From JBOGXF01 sp050694275 (GTDB lineage: Bacteria; Actinomycetota; CADDZG01; WHSQ01), in the NCBI GenBank assembly GCA_050694275.1, contig JBOGXF010000210.1, positions 1-20,344 on the forward strand: a DNA stretch of 20,344 nucleotides, in the 5' to 3' direction. The position numbers and the translations under genes were made by a program. The notes under the pieces are model-generated. The model was not told the DNA's origin. It worked only from the letters and a program-made list of their open reading frames with translations, and made no database searches. Of this stretch, positions 8,761-16,275 are shown piece after piece (the stretch's first letter is position 1; each line of letters opens with the position of its first letter).

Positions 8761-9948
8761 ATGGGTAAGCAGAAGTTCGAGCGCACCAAGCCGCACATCA
8801 ACATCGGGACCATGGGACACATCGACCATGGCAAGACGACGCTCACGGCCGCGATCACGAAGGTGCTGGCCGAGGCGAACCCGAACGTGACGTACACGTC
8901 GTTCGAGGAGATCGATAACGCTCCTGAAGAGAAGGAGCGCGGGATCACGATCGCCATCTCGCACATCGAGTACGAGACCGAGAACCGGCACTACGCCCAC
9001 GTCGACATGCCCGGGCACGCCGACTACATCAAGAACATGATCACCGGGGCGGCTCAGGTCGACGGCGCGATCCTCGTCGTATCCGCGGCCGACGGGCCGA
9101 TGCCGCAGACGCGCGAGCACGTTCTGCTCGCTCGACAGGTGAACGTCCCGTACATCGTGGTCTGTCTCAACAAGATCGACATGGTCGACGACCCCGAGCT
9201 GTTAGATCTCGTCGAGCTCGAAGTCCGCGAGCTGCTGAGCGAGTACGAGTTCCCCGGCGACGATGTACCGGTCATACGGGTCTCGGCTCTGAAGGCCCTC
9301 GACGGCGACGCCGAGTCGGGCCAGCAGGTGCTCGAGCTCATGGCCGCGGTCGATGAGTACATCCCCGAGCCCGAACGCGACACCGACAAGCCGTTCCTCA
9401 TGCCGATCGAGGACGTCTTCACGATTACCGGTCGTGGAACGGTCGTGACCGGGCGCGTCGAGCAGGGCATCCTCAAGCTCGGCGAGGAGATCGAGATCGT
9501 CGGCATCAAGGACACGTCGAAGACGGTCGTGACCGGCATCGAGATGTTCAGAAAGATGCTCGACGAAGCCCAGGCGGGCGACAACGCCGGGATCTTGCTG
9601 CGAGGGACCAAGAAAGAGGACGTCCAGCGCGGCCAGGTGCTGTGCAAGCCGGGGTCGATCACGCCGCACACGAAGTTTTCGGCGCAGGTCTACGTCCTGT
9701 CCAAGGAAGAGGGCGGCCGCCACACGCCCTTCTTCAACAACTACCGGCCTCAGTTCTACTTCCGAACCACGGACGTGACGGGTTCGGTCCAGCTTCCGGG
9801 TGGGACCGAGATGGTCATGCCGGGCGACAACACCGAGATGGCCGTAGAGCTGATTCAGCCCATCGCCATGGATGAGGGGCTTCGGTTCGCCATCCGCGAG
9901 GGCGGCCGCACCGTGGGCGCCGGCCGCGTCACGAAGATCGTCGAGTAA
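8761..9948 (+). CDS. tuf: Elongation factor Tu
   Basis: GTPase that delivers aminoacyl-tRNA to the ribosomal A site. It has 395 residues, the normal length. Motifs: G1 GHIDHGKT (19-26), G3 DMPGH (82-86) with the catalytic-site His86, and G4 NKID (137-140); domains II and III are complete, with FTITGRGTVVTGRVE and NNYRPQFYFRTTDVTG. The G3 motif has Met where Cys is most common (DCPGH). ATG 8761 is chosen over an in-frame upstream GTG at 8710, which lies inside fusA, because MGKQKFERTKPHINIG is the canonical N-terminus; AGGAGG overlaps the fusA stop at 8743-8748. No terminator follows: rpsJ begins 9 nt later. Confidence 0.98.
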   Translation: MGKQKFERTKPHINIGTMGHIDHGKTTLTAAITKVLAEANPNVTYTSFEEIDNAPEEKERGITIAISHIEYETENRHYAHVDMPGHADYIKNMITGAAQVDGAILVVSAADGPMPQTREHVLLARQVNVPYIVVCLNKIDMVDDPELLDLVELEVRELLSEYEFPGDDVPVIRVSALKALDGDAESGQQVLELMAAVDEYIPEPERDTDKPFLMPIEDVFTITGRGTVVTGRVEQGILKLGEEIEIVGIKDTSKTVVTGIEMFRKMLDEAQAGDNAGILLRGTKKEDVQRGQVLCKPGSITPHTKFSAQVYVLSKEEGGRHTPFFNNYRPQFYFRTTDVTGSVQLPGGTEMVMPGDNTEMAVELIQPIAMDEGLRFAIREGGRTVGAGRVTKIVE

Positions 9949-9957
9949 GGCGGGCAG

Positions 9958-10269
9958 ATGGCGAACGAGATGAAGATCAGGATCAGGCTCAAGGCGTATG
10001 ACCACGAGGTCATTGATCAAAGCGCGAAGAAGATCGTCGAGACGGTGACCCGTACCGGCGCGAGCGTCAACGGCCCGATCCCCCTGCCGACGGAGCGATC
10101 GGTTTACACGGTCATCCGTTCGCCACACAAGGACAAGGACAGCCGCGAGCACTTCGAGATGCGCACGCACAAGCGGCTGCTCGACATCGTCAACCCGACC
10201 CCCAAGACGGTCGACTCGCTGCAGCGGCTCGACCTGCCGGCGGGTGTGGACATCGAGCTGAAGCTCTAG
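9958..10269 (+). CDS. rpsJ: 30S ribosomal protein S10
   Basis: 30S head protein, which in other bacteria also doubles as the NusE antitermination factor. It has 103 residues, typical. The conserved RIRLKAYDHEVIDQSAKKIV and PIPLPTERSVYTVIRSPH blocks are present. It starts the S10-type block, yet sits only 9 nt after tuf, leaving no space for the long L4-regulated leader found before rpsJ in E. coli. A second in-frame ATG four codons on (MANEM) is less likely to be the start. Confidence 0.97.
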   Translation: MANEMKIRIRLKAYDHEVIDQSAKKIVETVTRTGASVNGPIPLPTERSVYTVIRSPHKDKDSREHFEMRTHKRLLDIVNPTPKTVDSLQRLDLPAGVDIELKL

Positions 10270-10279
10270 GAAGGACGAG

Positions 10280-10939
10280 ATGGCAGAGGTGAAAGGGATC
10301 CTCGGTCGCAAGATCGGGATGACCCAGGTGTTCGACGAAGACGGGCATGCCGTGCCCGTCACCGTCGTCGAGGCCGGGCCTTGCCGCGTCGCCCAGATAA
10401 AGACGCCCGAGAAGGACGGCTACTCCGCCATCCAGCTCTCCTTCGGCGCGCCGAAGCGGACGACCAAGCCCGTGGCCGGTCATTTCGCCAAGGCGGGCAT
10501 CGATCCCCAGAGATACCTGGTCGAGCTGCGGTTGGAGGATTCCGGCCCCCACGAGGTGGGGGCCGAGATCAAGGCGGACGTGTTCGAGGCCGGGGAGCTC
10601 GTCGACGTCGTGGGCGTGACCAAGGGAAAGGGCTTCGCGGGCGTGATGAAGCGGCACCACTTCGCAGGCCTCTCGGCGACCCACGGGACGCAACGTAAGC
10701 ACCGCTCTCCGGGCTCGATCGGTGCATGCGCGACTCCGGCGCGCGTGTTCAAGGGAGTGCGAATGGCCGGGCACATGGGCCACCAGCGCGTGACCACGCT
10801 CAACCTCAAGGTCATCAAGGTCGATCCCGAGCGGAACCTCATGCTCATCCGGGGCGCGATTCCCGGCCCCAAGGGGGGCCTGCTCATGGTGCGCAGCGCG
10901 ATTCGGCTCCGTCAACGCGAACGCAGGAAGGCGAGTTAG
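10280..10939 (+). CDS. rplC: 50S ribosomal protein L3
   Basis: 23S rRNA-binding protein that starts 50S assembly and reaches the peptidyl-transferase centre with an extended loop. It has 219 residues. The N-terminus GILGRKIGMTQVFDEDG and the loop region HRSPGSIGACATPARVFKG are diagnostic. The place of the Gln methylated by PrmB in E. coli (PGSIGQNQTPG) reads ACA here, so that modification is not expected, as in actinobacterial relatives I recall. AAGGACG just upstream serves as ribosome binding site. It ends 2 nt before rplD. Confidence 0.97.
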   Translation: MAEVKGILGRKIGMTQVFDEDGHAVPVTVVEAGPCRVAQIKTPEKDGYSAIQLSFGAPKRTTKPVAGHFAKAGIDPQRYLVELRLEDSGPHEVGAEIKADVFEAGELVDVVGVTKGKGFAGVMKRHHFAGLSATHGTQRKHRSPGSIGACATPARVFKGVRMAGHMGHQRVTTLNLKVIKVDPERNLMLIRGAIPGPKGGLLMVRSAIRLRQRERRKAS

Positions 10940-10941
10940 CG

Positions 10942-11586
10942 ATGGCCAAGCTCAACGCGACGGTAATCGACGGTAGCGGAAAGAAGACGGGTCAGCGCGA
11001 GCTCTCCGAGGAGTTCTTCGGTGGCGAGATCAACGTCGCCCTGATGCATCAGGTCGTCACGGCCCAGCTGGCCGCGGCGCGCGCGGGCTCGGCATCGACC
11101 AAGACGCGCTCGGAAGTCCGCGGAGGCGGAAGCAAGCCGTGGCGTCAGAAGGGCACCGGGCGAGCACGTCACGGATCCATTCGCTCGCCACAATGGGTCG
11201 GTGGGGGGGCGGTCTTCGGCCCCAAGCCGCGCGATCACTCCATGAGAATCAACAAGAAGATGAGAAAGGCCGCGCTCCGCTCGGCCTTCGCCGACAAGGC
11301 CAACGAGGGCCGGTTGTGGGTCCTCGACGCTTTCGCCGAGCCCAAGACCAAGGCGGCGGCAGCGTGCCTGAAGGAAGCGGGGATCGAAGGGCGCATTCTC
11401 GTCGTCCTCGATCCAGAAGACGAGAGCTCGCAGAAGGTGGACCGGGCTTTTCGGAACCTAGACAATGCGGCGTTCTCTTTGTACGGGGCACTGGCCACCT
11501 ACGATGTCCTCGTCGCCGACGCCGTGATCTTCACCGCCAGCGCGCTCGACCGCTACACCGGGAAGTACCAGGAGGTGTTGGCGTGA
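10942..11586 (+). CDS. rplD: 50S ribosomal protein L4
   Basis: 50S protein with a globular domain on the surface and a long loop lining the exit tunnel. It has 214 residues from ATG 10942, two bases after the rplC stop. The tunnel-loop signature is intact, with WRQKGTGRARHGSIRSPQW followed by GGGAVFGPKPRDHS. In E. coli L4 also represses the S10 operon, but the leader needed for that is missing before rpsJ here. The last four bases overlap the rplW start (GTGA). Confidence 0.96.
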   Translation: MAKLNATVIDGSGKKTGQRELSEEFFGGEINVALMHQVVTAQLAAARAGSASTKTRSEVRGGGSKPWRQKGTGRARHGSIRSPQWVGGGAVFGPKPRDHSMRINKKMRKAALRSAFADKANEGRLWVLDAFAEPKTKAAAACLKEAGIEGRILVVLDPEDESSQKVDRAFRNLDNAAFSLYGALATYDVLVADAVIFTASALDRYTGKYQEVLA

Positions 11587-11885
11587 CCTCCACAAAGGCT
11601 GATCCGCGCGACGTGATCCTCGCTCCGGTCGTCAGCGAGAAGTCCTATTCGCTGATCGACAACAACGCCTACACCTTCATCGTGCACCAGCGGGCAAACA
11701 AGACCGAGATCCGTCAGGCGATCGAGGCACTGTGGGACGTCAAGGTGACCAAGGTCACCACCCTCAACCGGAAAGGCAAGACCAAACGATTCCGTTTCAC
11801 CGAGGGGCGCCGTGCCGACACCAAACGCGCCGTGGTAACCCTCGCCGAGGGCGACCGGATCGACATCTTCGAGCAACCAACCTAG
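11583..11885 (+). CDS. rplW: 50S ribosomal protein L23
   Basis: Exit-tunnel-rim protein that docks trigger factor and SRP. It has 100 residues from GTG 11583, whose GTGA overlaps the rplD TGA and points to coupled translation. DPRDVILAPVVSEKSYSLID and the EIRQAIEALWDVKVTKVTTL core followed by the GKTKRFRF segment fit the family. Starting at this GTG gives a short polar N-terminus (MTSTKADPRD), normal for L23. Confidence 0.96.
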   Translation: MTSTKADPRDVILAPVVSEKSYSLIDNNAYTFIVHQRANKTEIRQAIEALWDVKVTKVTTLNRKGKTKRFRFTEGRRADTKRAVVTLAEGDRIDIFEQPT

Positions 11886-11897
11886 GAGCAGGACGAT

Positions 11898-12731
11898 ATG
11901 GCGATACGAAAATCCAAACCGACATCGGCCGGGAGACGATTCCAGACCTACTCGGACTACTCGGAGCTCAGTCGCTCCGAGCCCGAGAAGAACCTGCTCG
12001 ACCCAAAGCCGAAGAGCGGAGGGCGGAACACCTACGGGCGCATCACGTCGCGCCGCCGGGGCGGAGGGAACAAGGCCCGTTACCGTCGCATCGACTTCCG
12101 GCGCAACAAGGACGGCGTGCCGGCCAAGATCGCCCATATCGAATACGACCCCAATCGCAACGCCCGCATCGCACTGCTTCACTACAAGGACGGTGAGAAG
12201 CGCTACATTCTGCTGCCCAACCGGGTCAGAGTGGGCGACGTCATCCAGTCGGGGGCGGGCGCCGACATCAGGCCGGGAAACGCGCTACCGCTTCGCAACA
12301 TCCCCGTCGGTACGGTCGTTCACAACGTCGAGCTCAAGCCGGGGGCGGGCGGCAGGATGGCCCGCTCGGCGGGATCGTCGGTCCAGCTCGTCGCCAAAGA
12401 AGGACAGATGGCAACGCTCAGGCTTCCCTCCGGCGAAGTCCGCATGATTCCGATGGCCTGCCGGGCCACGGTGGGCGAGGTCGGAAACCCCGAGGCGGAA
12501 CTCGTCTCGCTCGGGAAGGCCGGCCGCAACCGGTGGAAGGGACGCAGGCCGAAGGTCCGCGGGGTTGCGATGAACCCGGTCGATCACCCGCTGGGCGGCG
12601 GTGAGGGCAAGTCTTCGGGCGGACGACACCCCGTGAGCCCGTGGGGGAAGGCCGAGGGCCGGACGAGAAAGAAGAACAAGAAGTCGAACGCGCTCATCGT
12701 GCGACGGCGCGGCAAGAAGCGAGGTCGGTAA
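11898..12731 (+). CDS. rplB: 50S ribosomal protein L2
   Basis: One of the most conserved 23S-binding proteins, needed for subunit joining and peptidyl-transferase activity. It has 277 residues. The N-terminal RNA-binding part and the C-terminal loop MNPVDHPLGGGEGKSSGGRH with its conserved functional His are intact. The tail after SPWGKAEGRTRKKNKKSN is short and basic, as in actinobacterial L2. AGGAGCAGG 8-16 nt upstream is the ribosome binding site. The stop overlaps the rpsS start by one base (TAATG). Confidence 0.98.
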   Translation: MAIRKSKPTSAGRRFQTYSDYSELSRSEPEKNLLDPKPKSGGRNTYGRITSRRRGGGNKARYRRIDFRRNKDGVPAKIAHIEYDPNRNARIALLHYKDGEKRYILLPNRVRVGDVIQSGAGADIRPGNALPLRNIPVGTVVHNVELKPGAGGRMARSAGSSVQLVAKEGQMATLRLPSGEVRMIPMACRATVGEVGNPEAELVSLGKAGRNRWKGRRPKVRGVAMNPVDHPLGGGEGKSSGGRHPVSPWGKAEGRTRKKNKKSNALIVRRRGKKRGR

Positions 12732-13015
12732 TGAGCCGCAGTCTGAAGAAGGGTCCGTTCGTCGACGATCACCTCATGGTCAAAGTGGTCGAGATGAACA
12801 AGAGAAACGAAAAGCGCGTGATCAAGACCTGGTCGCGGCGTTCGACGGTCGTGCCCGAGATGGTCGGCCACACGATCGCCGTGCACGACGGGCGGAAGCA
12901 CGTTCCCATCTACATCACGGAGTCGATGGTCGGGCACAAGCTCGGCGAGTTCGCGCCCACCCGCGCGTTCCGTACCCATGGCGGCGCGGCCGAACGAGCC
13001 ACGAGGGTGAAGTAG
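12731..13015 (+). CDS. rpsS: 30S ribosomal protein S19
   Basis: 30S head protein that contacts the A-site finger and partners S13. It has 94 residues, typical. MSRSLKKGPFVDDHL and the TIAVHDGRKHVPIYITESMV block followed by GHKLGEFAPTR are diagnostic. ATG 12731 shares a base with the rplB stop, and its TAG abuts the rplV ATG with no gap, so three genes in a row are probably coupled. Confidence 0.97.
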   Translation: MSRSLKKGPFVDDHLMVKVVEMNKRNEKRVIKTWSRRSTVVPEMVGHTIAVHDGRKHVPIYITESMVGHKLGEFAPTRAFRTHGGAAERATRVK

Positions 13016-13621
13016 ATGACTGCTTACAAGGTTGCAGCGGACGCGCAGGAGGCCATCGCCACGGCCCGGTTCATCCGGATGTCCCCGACCAAGGTCCGTC
13101 AGGTCATCGACCTTATCCGGGGACATCACGTGGACGACGCCCGCCGTATCCTCAGGTTCACCTCGCGCGCGGCAACGCATCCGGTCGCCAAGGTGCTCGA
13201 CTCGGCGGTCGCCAATGCCGAGCACAATGCAGGATTGCCGCCCGACGAGCTTGTCGTGGTACGGGCATGGGCCGACGAGGGCCCGACCCTCCGTCGCTTC
13301 AGGCCTCGGGCGATGGGCCGCGCGACGCGGATCCGAAAGCGGACCTGTCATATCGCAATCGTGGTCGGTCGACCGACTGAGCTCGGATACGAGCTGCCGG
13401 AGGCTCCCGCGGCAAGACAGACCCGTCGCAGGGTCCGGAAGGACACCGCCGGTGAATCGGAGTCGCCGGCCGCGGCGAAGGGAGAGAGCCCGGCGGCAGA
13501 GGCGGCGCCGGGCACGACATCGAAGACGGCGAAGAAGACCAGCAGGAAGAGCACCGGCAAGAAGACGGCGAAGAAGAAGACCGCAAAGAAGAAGAACACT
13601 AAGAGGAGCGAGGCTGAGTAA
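13016..13621 (+). CDS. rplV: 50S ribosomal protein L22 with lysine-rich C-terminal tail
   Basis: 23S-binding protein whose beta-hairpin lines the exit tunnel near the macrolide site. It has 201 residues; the L22 core (about 1-118) includes the tunnel hairpin WADEGPTLRRFRPRAMGRAT. About 80 extra residues follow: an Ala/Glu/Pro-rich linker (about 125-168), then a histone H1-like tail (170-196) with 13 Lys, including two AKKK units. E. coli L22 has 110 residues; tails on L22 are known in actinobacteria, but I cannot match this one. The tail sits where the core ends near the exit and so may reach solvent or nascent chain; that is inference. ATG 13016 abuts the rpsS stop. Confidence 0.96.
   Translation: MTAYKVAADAQEAIATARFIRMSPTKVRQVIDLIRGHHVDDARRILRFTSRAATHPVAKVLDSAVANAEHNAGLPPDELVVVRAWADEGPTLRRFRPRAMGRATRIRKRTCHIAIVVGRPTELGYELPEAPAARQTRRRVRKDTAGESESPAAAKGESPAAEAAPGTTSKTAKKTSRKSTGKKTAKKKTAKKKNTKRSEAE
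13523..13606 (+). repeat. Lysine/AAG-rich low-complexity tract in rplV
   Basis: The DNA coding for residues 170-197 of L22 is made largely of purines, dominated by AAG codons broken by ACG/ACC and GCG/GCA. Imperfect 15-nt units coding KKKTA and KKKNT follow each other near 13567-13599. Such tracts can change length by slippage. Confidence 0.6.
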
Positions 13622-13622
13622 T

Positions 13623-14666
13623 TTGGGTCAGAAAGTACATCCTTACGGATTCCGGCTCGGCATACACACCGACTGGAAGTCGCGCTGGTTCTCAGACAAG
13701 CAGTATCGGGAGTACCTCGAAGCAGACCTGAGAATTCGTGAGTACCTGCTCGGCGAGCTGCCACACGCCGGAATCAGCCGTATCGACATCGAACGTACCC
13801 GTGAGCGCGTGCGCATCGACGCGCACACCGCCCGCCCGGGCATCGTTATCGGGCGGCGTGGATCCGAAGCAGAGCGGCTGCGTTCCAGACTCGAGCAGAT
13901 GGAGTCCAAGATCTACGGCAAACCCATAGACGTCCGGCTCAACATCATCGAGGTCAAGCAGCCAGAGCTCGACGCCCAGCTGATCGCTCAGGGCGTGGGC
14001 GAGCAGCTCGCCAGCCGCGTATCGTTCCGCCGCGCCATGAAGAAGGCGGTGGGAACCGCGATGCGCAACGGCGCGCAAGGGGTTCGAGTCCAGTGCGGCG
14101 GCCGCCTCGGTGGTGCCGAGATGAGTCGCACCGAGTGGTACATCGAGGGCCAGATGCCGCTCCACACGCTCCGGGCGGACATCGACTTCGGGCTCGCAGA
14201 GGCGAGGACCACGTTCGGACGAATCGGCGTCAAGGTGTGGATCTACAGGGGGCCGTTCCAGGACATCTACGCGTCCGCCCGCGATACGGCTCGACTCCGG
14301 CGTGAGGCCGCACTCGCCGCGGGCGAGACCGTCGGGCGCGGCGCCGAGGAGCGCGCCCGGCGGGCCCGGAAGCAGGAGGAGGAGATCGAGTCGAAGCGGG
14401 CCGTCGCGACCCCCGCCGCCAGCGTGGAGGCAGAACCGGCCGCGCCCGAGAGCAAGGCCGCGGCCCAGTCTGGCGAACCGGCTGCGGGCGAAGGGTCCTC
14501 GGCTACAGAACCGGCTGCGGGCGCCGCACCCCCCGCCTCCTCGGAAACCGAAACCCAAAAACCAACCTCGTCGGCGAAGGATGCGTCGTCCTCGCCGGAC
14601 GAGCAGAGTGAGACTTCGTCCTCGCCGGACGACGGGGACACCTCGTCCGAGGAGGAAGGTAAGTAG
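13623..14666 (+). CDS. rpsC: 30S ribosomal protein S3 with long acidic C-terminal tail
   Basis: mRNA-entry protein of the 30S subunit, part of its helicase. It has 347 residues from TTG 13623, chosen because MGQKVHPYGFRLGI is the canonical N-terminus. The start lies one base after the rplV stop, with GAGGAG at 13603-13608 somewhat distant. The KH domain carries GIVIGRRG (73-80), and the C-terminal domain runs to KVWIYRGPFQDIY. About 130 residues follow: an Arg/Glu-rich helical stretch (about 220-259), then Ala/Pro/Ser/Glu low complexity with the paired units EPAAG (285-289, 296-300) and SSSPD (322-326, 332-336), ending SSEEEGK. E. coli S3 has 233 residues; actinobacterial S3 is longer, but this exceeds the 270-280 I recall for Streptomyces and Mycobacterium. 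Confidence 0.96.
   Translation: MGQKVHPYGFRLGIHTDWKSRWFSDKQYREYLEADLRIREYLLGELPHAGISRIDIERTRERVRIDAHTARPGIVIGRRGSEAERLRSRLEQMESKIYGKPIDVRLNIIEVKQPELDAQLIAQGVGEQLASRVSFRRAMKKAVGTAMRNGAQGVRVQCGGRLGGAEMSRTEWYIEGQMPLHTLRADIDFGLAEARTTFGRIGVKVWIYRGPFQDIYASARDTARLRREAALAAGETVGRGAEERARRARKQEEEIESKRAVATPAASVEAEPAAPESKAAAQSGEPAAGEGSSATEPAAGAAPPASSETETQKPTSSAKDASSSPDEQSETSSSPDDGDTSSEEEGK
14475..14523 (+). repeat. Direct repeat in the rpsC tail (GAACCGGCTGCGGGCG)
   Basis: The 16-mer GAACCGGCTGCGGGCG occurs at 14475-14490 and 14508-14523, 33 nt (11 codons) apart and in frame, giving two EPAAG units in S3. A related GAACCGGCCGCG lies upstream near 14433. Recent in-frame duplication would explain it. Confidence 0.8.
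14586..14632 (+). repeat. Direct repeat in the rpsC tail (TCGTCCTCGCCGGACGA)
   Basis: The 17-mer TCGTCCTCGCCGGACGA occurs at 14586-14602 and 14616-14632, 30 nt (10 codons) apart and in frame, giving two SSSPD units at the S3 C-terminus. Part of it, TCGTCC, recurs once more at 14643-14648. Confidence 0.8.
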
Positions 14667-15092
14667 ATGTTGCAGCCCAAGAAGGTCAAGCATCGCAAGC
14701 AGCAGCGTGGGCGTATGCGCGGGCGCGCCAAGGGTGGCACCACTGTCAGCTACGGCGACTACGGGCTGATGGCGATCGAGCCGGGTTGGATCAGCAACCG
14801 ACAGATCGAGGCGGCTCGCATCGCCATGACCCGCCACATCCGCCGCGGCGGGAAGGTGTGGATCAACATCTTTCCCGATAAGCCGGTGACGAAGAAACCG
14901 GCCGAGACTCGGATGGGCTCAGGCAAGGGCAACCCCGAGTCCTGGGCCGCCGTCGTCAAGCCCGGTCGCGTGATGTTCGAGCTCGCGGGCGTTCCCGAGC
15001 CGCTGGCTCGCGAGGCCATTCGGCTCGCGGCCAACAAGCTCCCCATCAAGTGCAAGTTCGTCGCGCGTGAGCAGTCGCTGGAGATGTTCTGA
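14667..15092 (+). CDS. rplP: 50S ribosomal protein L16
   Basis: 50S protein near the A site and central protuberance. It has 141 residues, near the E. coli length of 136. MLQPKKVKHRKQQRGRM, the RHIRRGGKVWINIFPDKPVT segment and the GSGKGNPESWAAVVKPGRV block are diagnostic. ATG 14667 directly abuts the rpsC TAG (TAGATG), with GGAGGAAGG at 14651-14659 as ribosome binding site inside the rpsC end. It overlaps rpmC by one base. Confidence 0.97.
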   Translation: MLQPKKVKHRKQQRGRMRGRAKGGTTVSYGDYGLMAIEPGWISNRQIEAARIAMTRHIRRGGKVWINIFPDKPVTKKPAETRMGSGKGNPESWAAVVKPGRVMFELAGVPEPLAREAIRLAANKLPIKCKFVAREQSLEMF

Positions 15093-15304
15093 TGACCGTC
15101 AATCTGGCAGAGATCAAGGAGCTTTCGACCGAGGAGATTCGGGAGAAGCTCGAGGAGACGAAAGAAGAGTTGTTCAACCTGCGTTTTCAGCACGCTACCG
15201 GTCAGCTGGACAACTACCGGCGCCTGCGCGAGCTGCGTAAGGACGTCGCCCGCGTCAAGACCCTCCTGCGGGAGCGCGAGCTCGAGCCACAGGAGACGGA
15301 ATAG
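15092..15304 (+). CDS. rpmC: 50S ribosomal protein L29
   Basis: Small helical-hairpin protein at the exit-tunnel rim next to L23. It has 70 residues. The central FNLRFQHATGQLDNYRRLRE segment and the following RKDVARVKTLLRERE match the L29 signature. The TGATG overlap with rplP sets the start at ATG 15092. The last few residues (LEPQETE) are an acidic tail. Confidence 0.95.
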   Translation: MTVNLAEIKELSTEEIREKLEETKEELFNLRFQHATGQLDNYRRLRELRKDVARVKTLLRERELEPQETE

Positions 15305-15311
15305 GGAGACC

Positions 15312-15590
15312 ATGAGCACACCTGAGGAAGTAGTGGAGGTCAGGGGAAACCGCAAGTTCCGTATCGGACGGGTCGTCTCCGACGCGATGGATAAGACGGT
15401 TGTCGTCGAGGTGCGCGATGCAGCCCAGCACGCCACATACGGGAAGATCGTCCGGCGCACCACTCGGCTGAAAGCGCACGACGAGAACGGCGAGTCCGCC
15501 GTCGGCGACACGGTGCGGATTGCAGAGACGCGTCCCCTGTCAAAGACCAAGCGCTGGCGGGTAGTCGAGGTAGTGGAAAAGGCCAAGTGA
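15312..15590 (+). CDS. rpsQ: 30S ribosomal protein S17
   Basis: Primary 16S-binding OB-fold protein of the 30S body. It has 92 residues. RIGRVVSDAMDKTVVVEV and KIVRRTTRLKAHDE match the family; the end RPLSKTKRWRVVEVVEKAK is typical. ATG 15312 follows AGGGAGA in the 7-nt gap after rpmC. The final GTGA overlaps the rplN start by four bases, so the classical S10/spc operon boundary is erased here. Confidence 0.96.
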   Translation: MSTPEEVVEVRGNRKFRIGRVVSDAMDKTVVVEVRDAAQHATYGKIVRRTTRLKAHDENGESAVGDTVRIAETRPLSKTKRWRVVEVVEKAK

Positions 15591-15955
15591 TACAGCAAGA
15601 GAGCAGGTGTCGAGTCGCCGATAACACCGGGGCCCGCGAGGTCCTCGTCATCAAGGTGCTTGGTGGATCCCGCCGCCGCTACGCCGGCGTGGGCGACCTC
15701 GTCGTCTGCACCGTCAAGGACGCGATTCCCGGCGGGGCTGTAAAGAAGTCAGACGTCGTGCGAGCGGTTGTCGTGCGGACCGCCAAAGAGCGTCGCCGTG
15801 GTGACGGGTCGTACATCAAATTCGATGACAACGCGGTCGTGATCGTGGACAGCGCAATGCAGCCGCGCGGAACGCGCATCTTCGGACCCGTTGCTCGTGA
15901 GTTGCGCGAGCGACGATTCATGAAGATCATCTCGCTCGCCCCGGAGGTGTTGTGA
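15587..15955 (+). CDS. rplN: 50S ribosomal protein L14
   Basis: 23S-binding beta-barrel protein at the subunit interface, and in other bacteria the docking point of the silencing factor RsfS. It has 122 residues, the standard length. MIQQESRCRVADNTGAREV and the GTRIFGPVARELRERRFMKI end are diagnostic. It starts at GTG 15587 inside the rpsQ stop (GTGA). Its own stop overlaps the rplX start. Confidence 0.97.
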   Translation: MIQQESRCRVADNTGAREVLVIKVLGGSRRRYAGVGDLVVCTVKDAIPGGAVKKSDVVRAVVVRTAKERRRGDGSYIKFDDNAVVIVDSAMQPRGTRIFGPVARELRERRFMKIISLAPEVL

Positions 15956-16275
15956 TGGCCGTGAAAGTAAGAAAGGGAGACAGGGTCGAGATCATCGCCG
16001 GCAAGGACATCGGCGCCCAGGGCCGCGTGCTCGAGGTCATTCCCAAGCGAGGGAAGGTACTCGTCGAGGGCGTCAATACGATCACCCGGCACGAGAAGAT
16101 CCGCATGAACCGGCGCGGCGGTCAGGAGGGCGGCATCAGCCACAAGGAAGCGCCGGTGGACCTCTCGAACGTCGCTCTCGTATGTCCGACAGACGGTCCG
16201 ACGCGGGCCGGATACAGGATCGAGAAATCGGGCGCAAAGGTCCGAGTGTGCAAGAAGTGCGGAACGGAGTTGTGA
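15955..16275 (+). CDS. rplX: 50S ribosomal protein L24
   Basis: Assembly-initiator protein with a KOW domain at the exit rim. It has 106 residues from ATG 15955, which GGAGG (15943-15947) precedes by 7 nt; a GTG one codon upstream is possible but too close to that site. The KOW part KVRKGDRVEIIAGKDIG and the NTITRHEK segment are canonical. The C-terminal part resembles the zinc-ribbon form of L24, but the first knuckle reads CPTD, not CPxC, while the second (CKKC) is intact, so three Cys and one Asp remain. It overlaps rplN and rplE by one base each. Confidence 0.96.
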   Translation: MAVKVRKGDRVEIIAGKDIGAQGRVLEVIPKRGKVLVEGVNTITRHEKIRMNRRGGQEGGISHKEAPVDLSNVALVCPTDGPTRAGYRIEKSGAKVRVCKKCGTEL

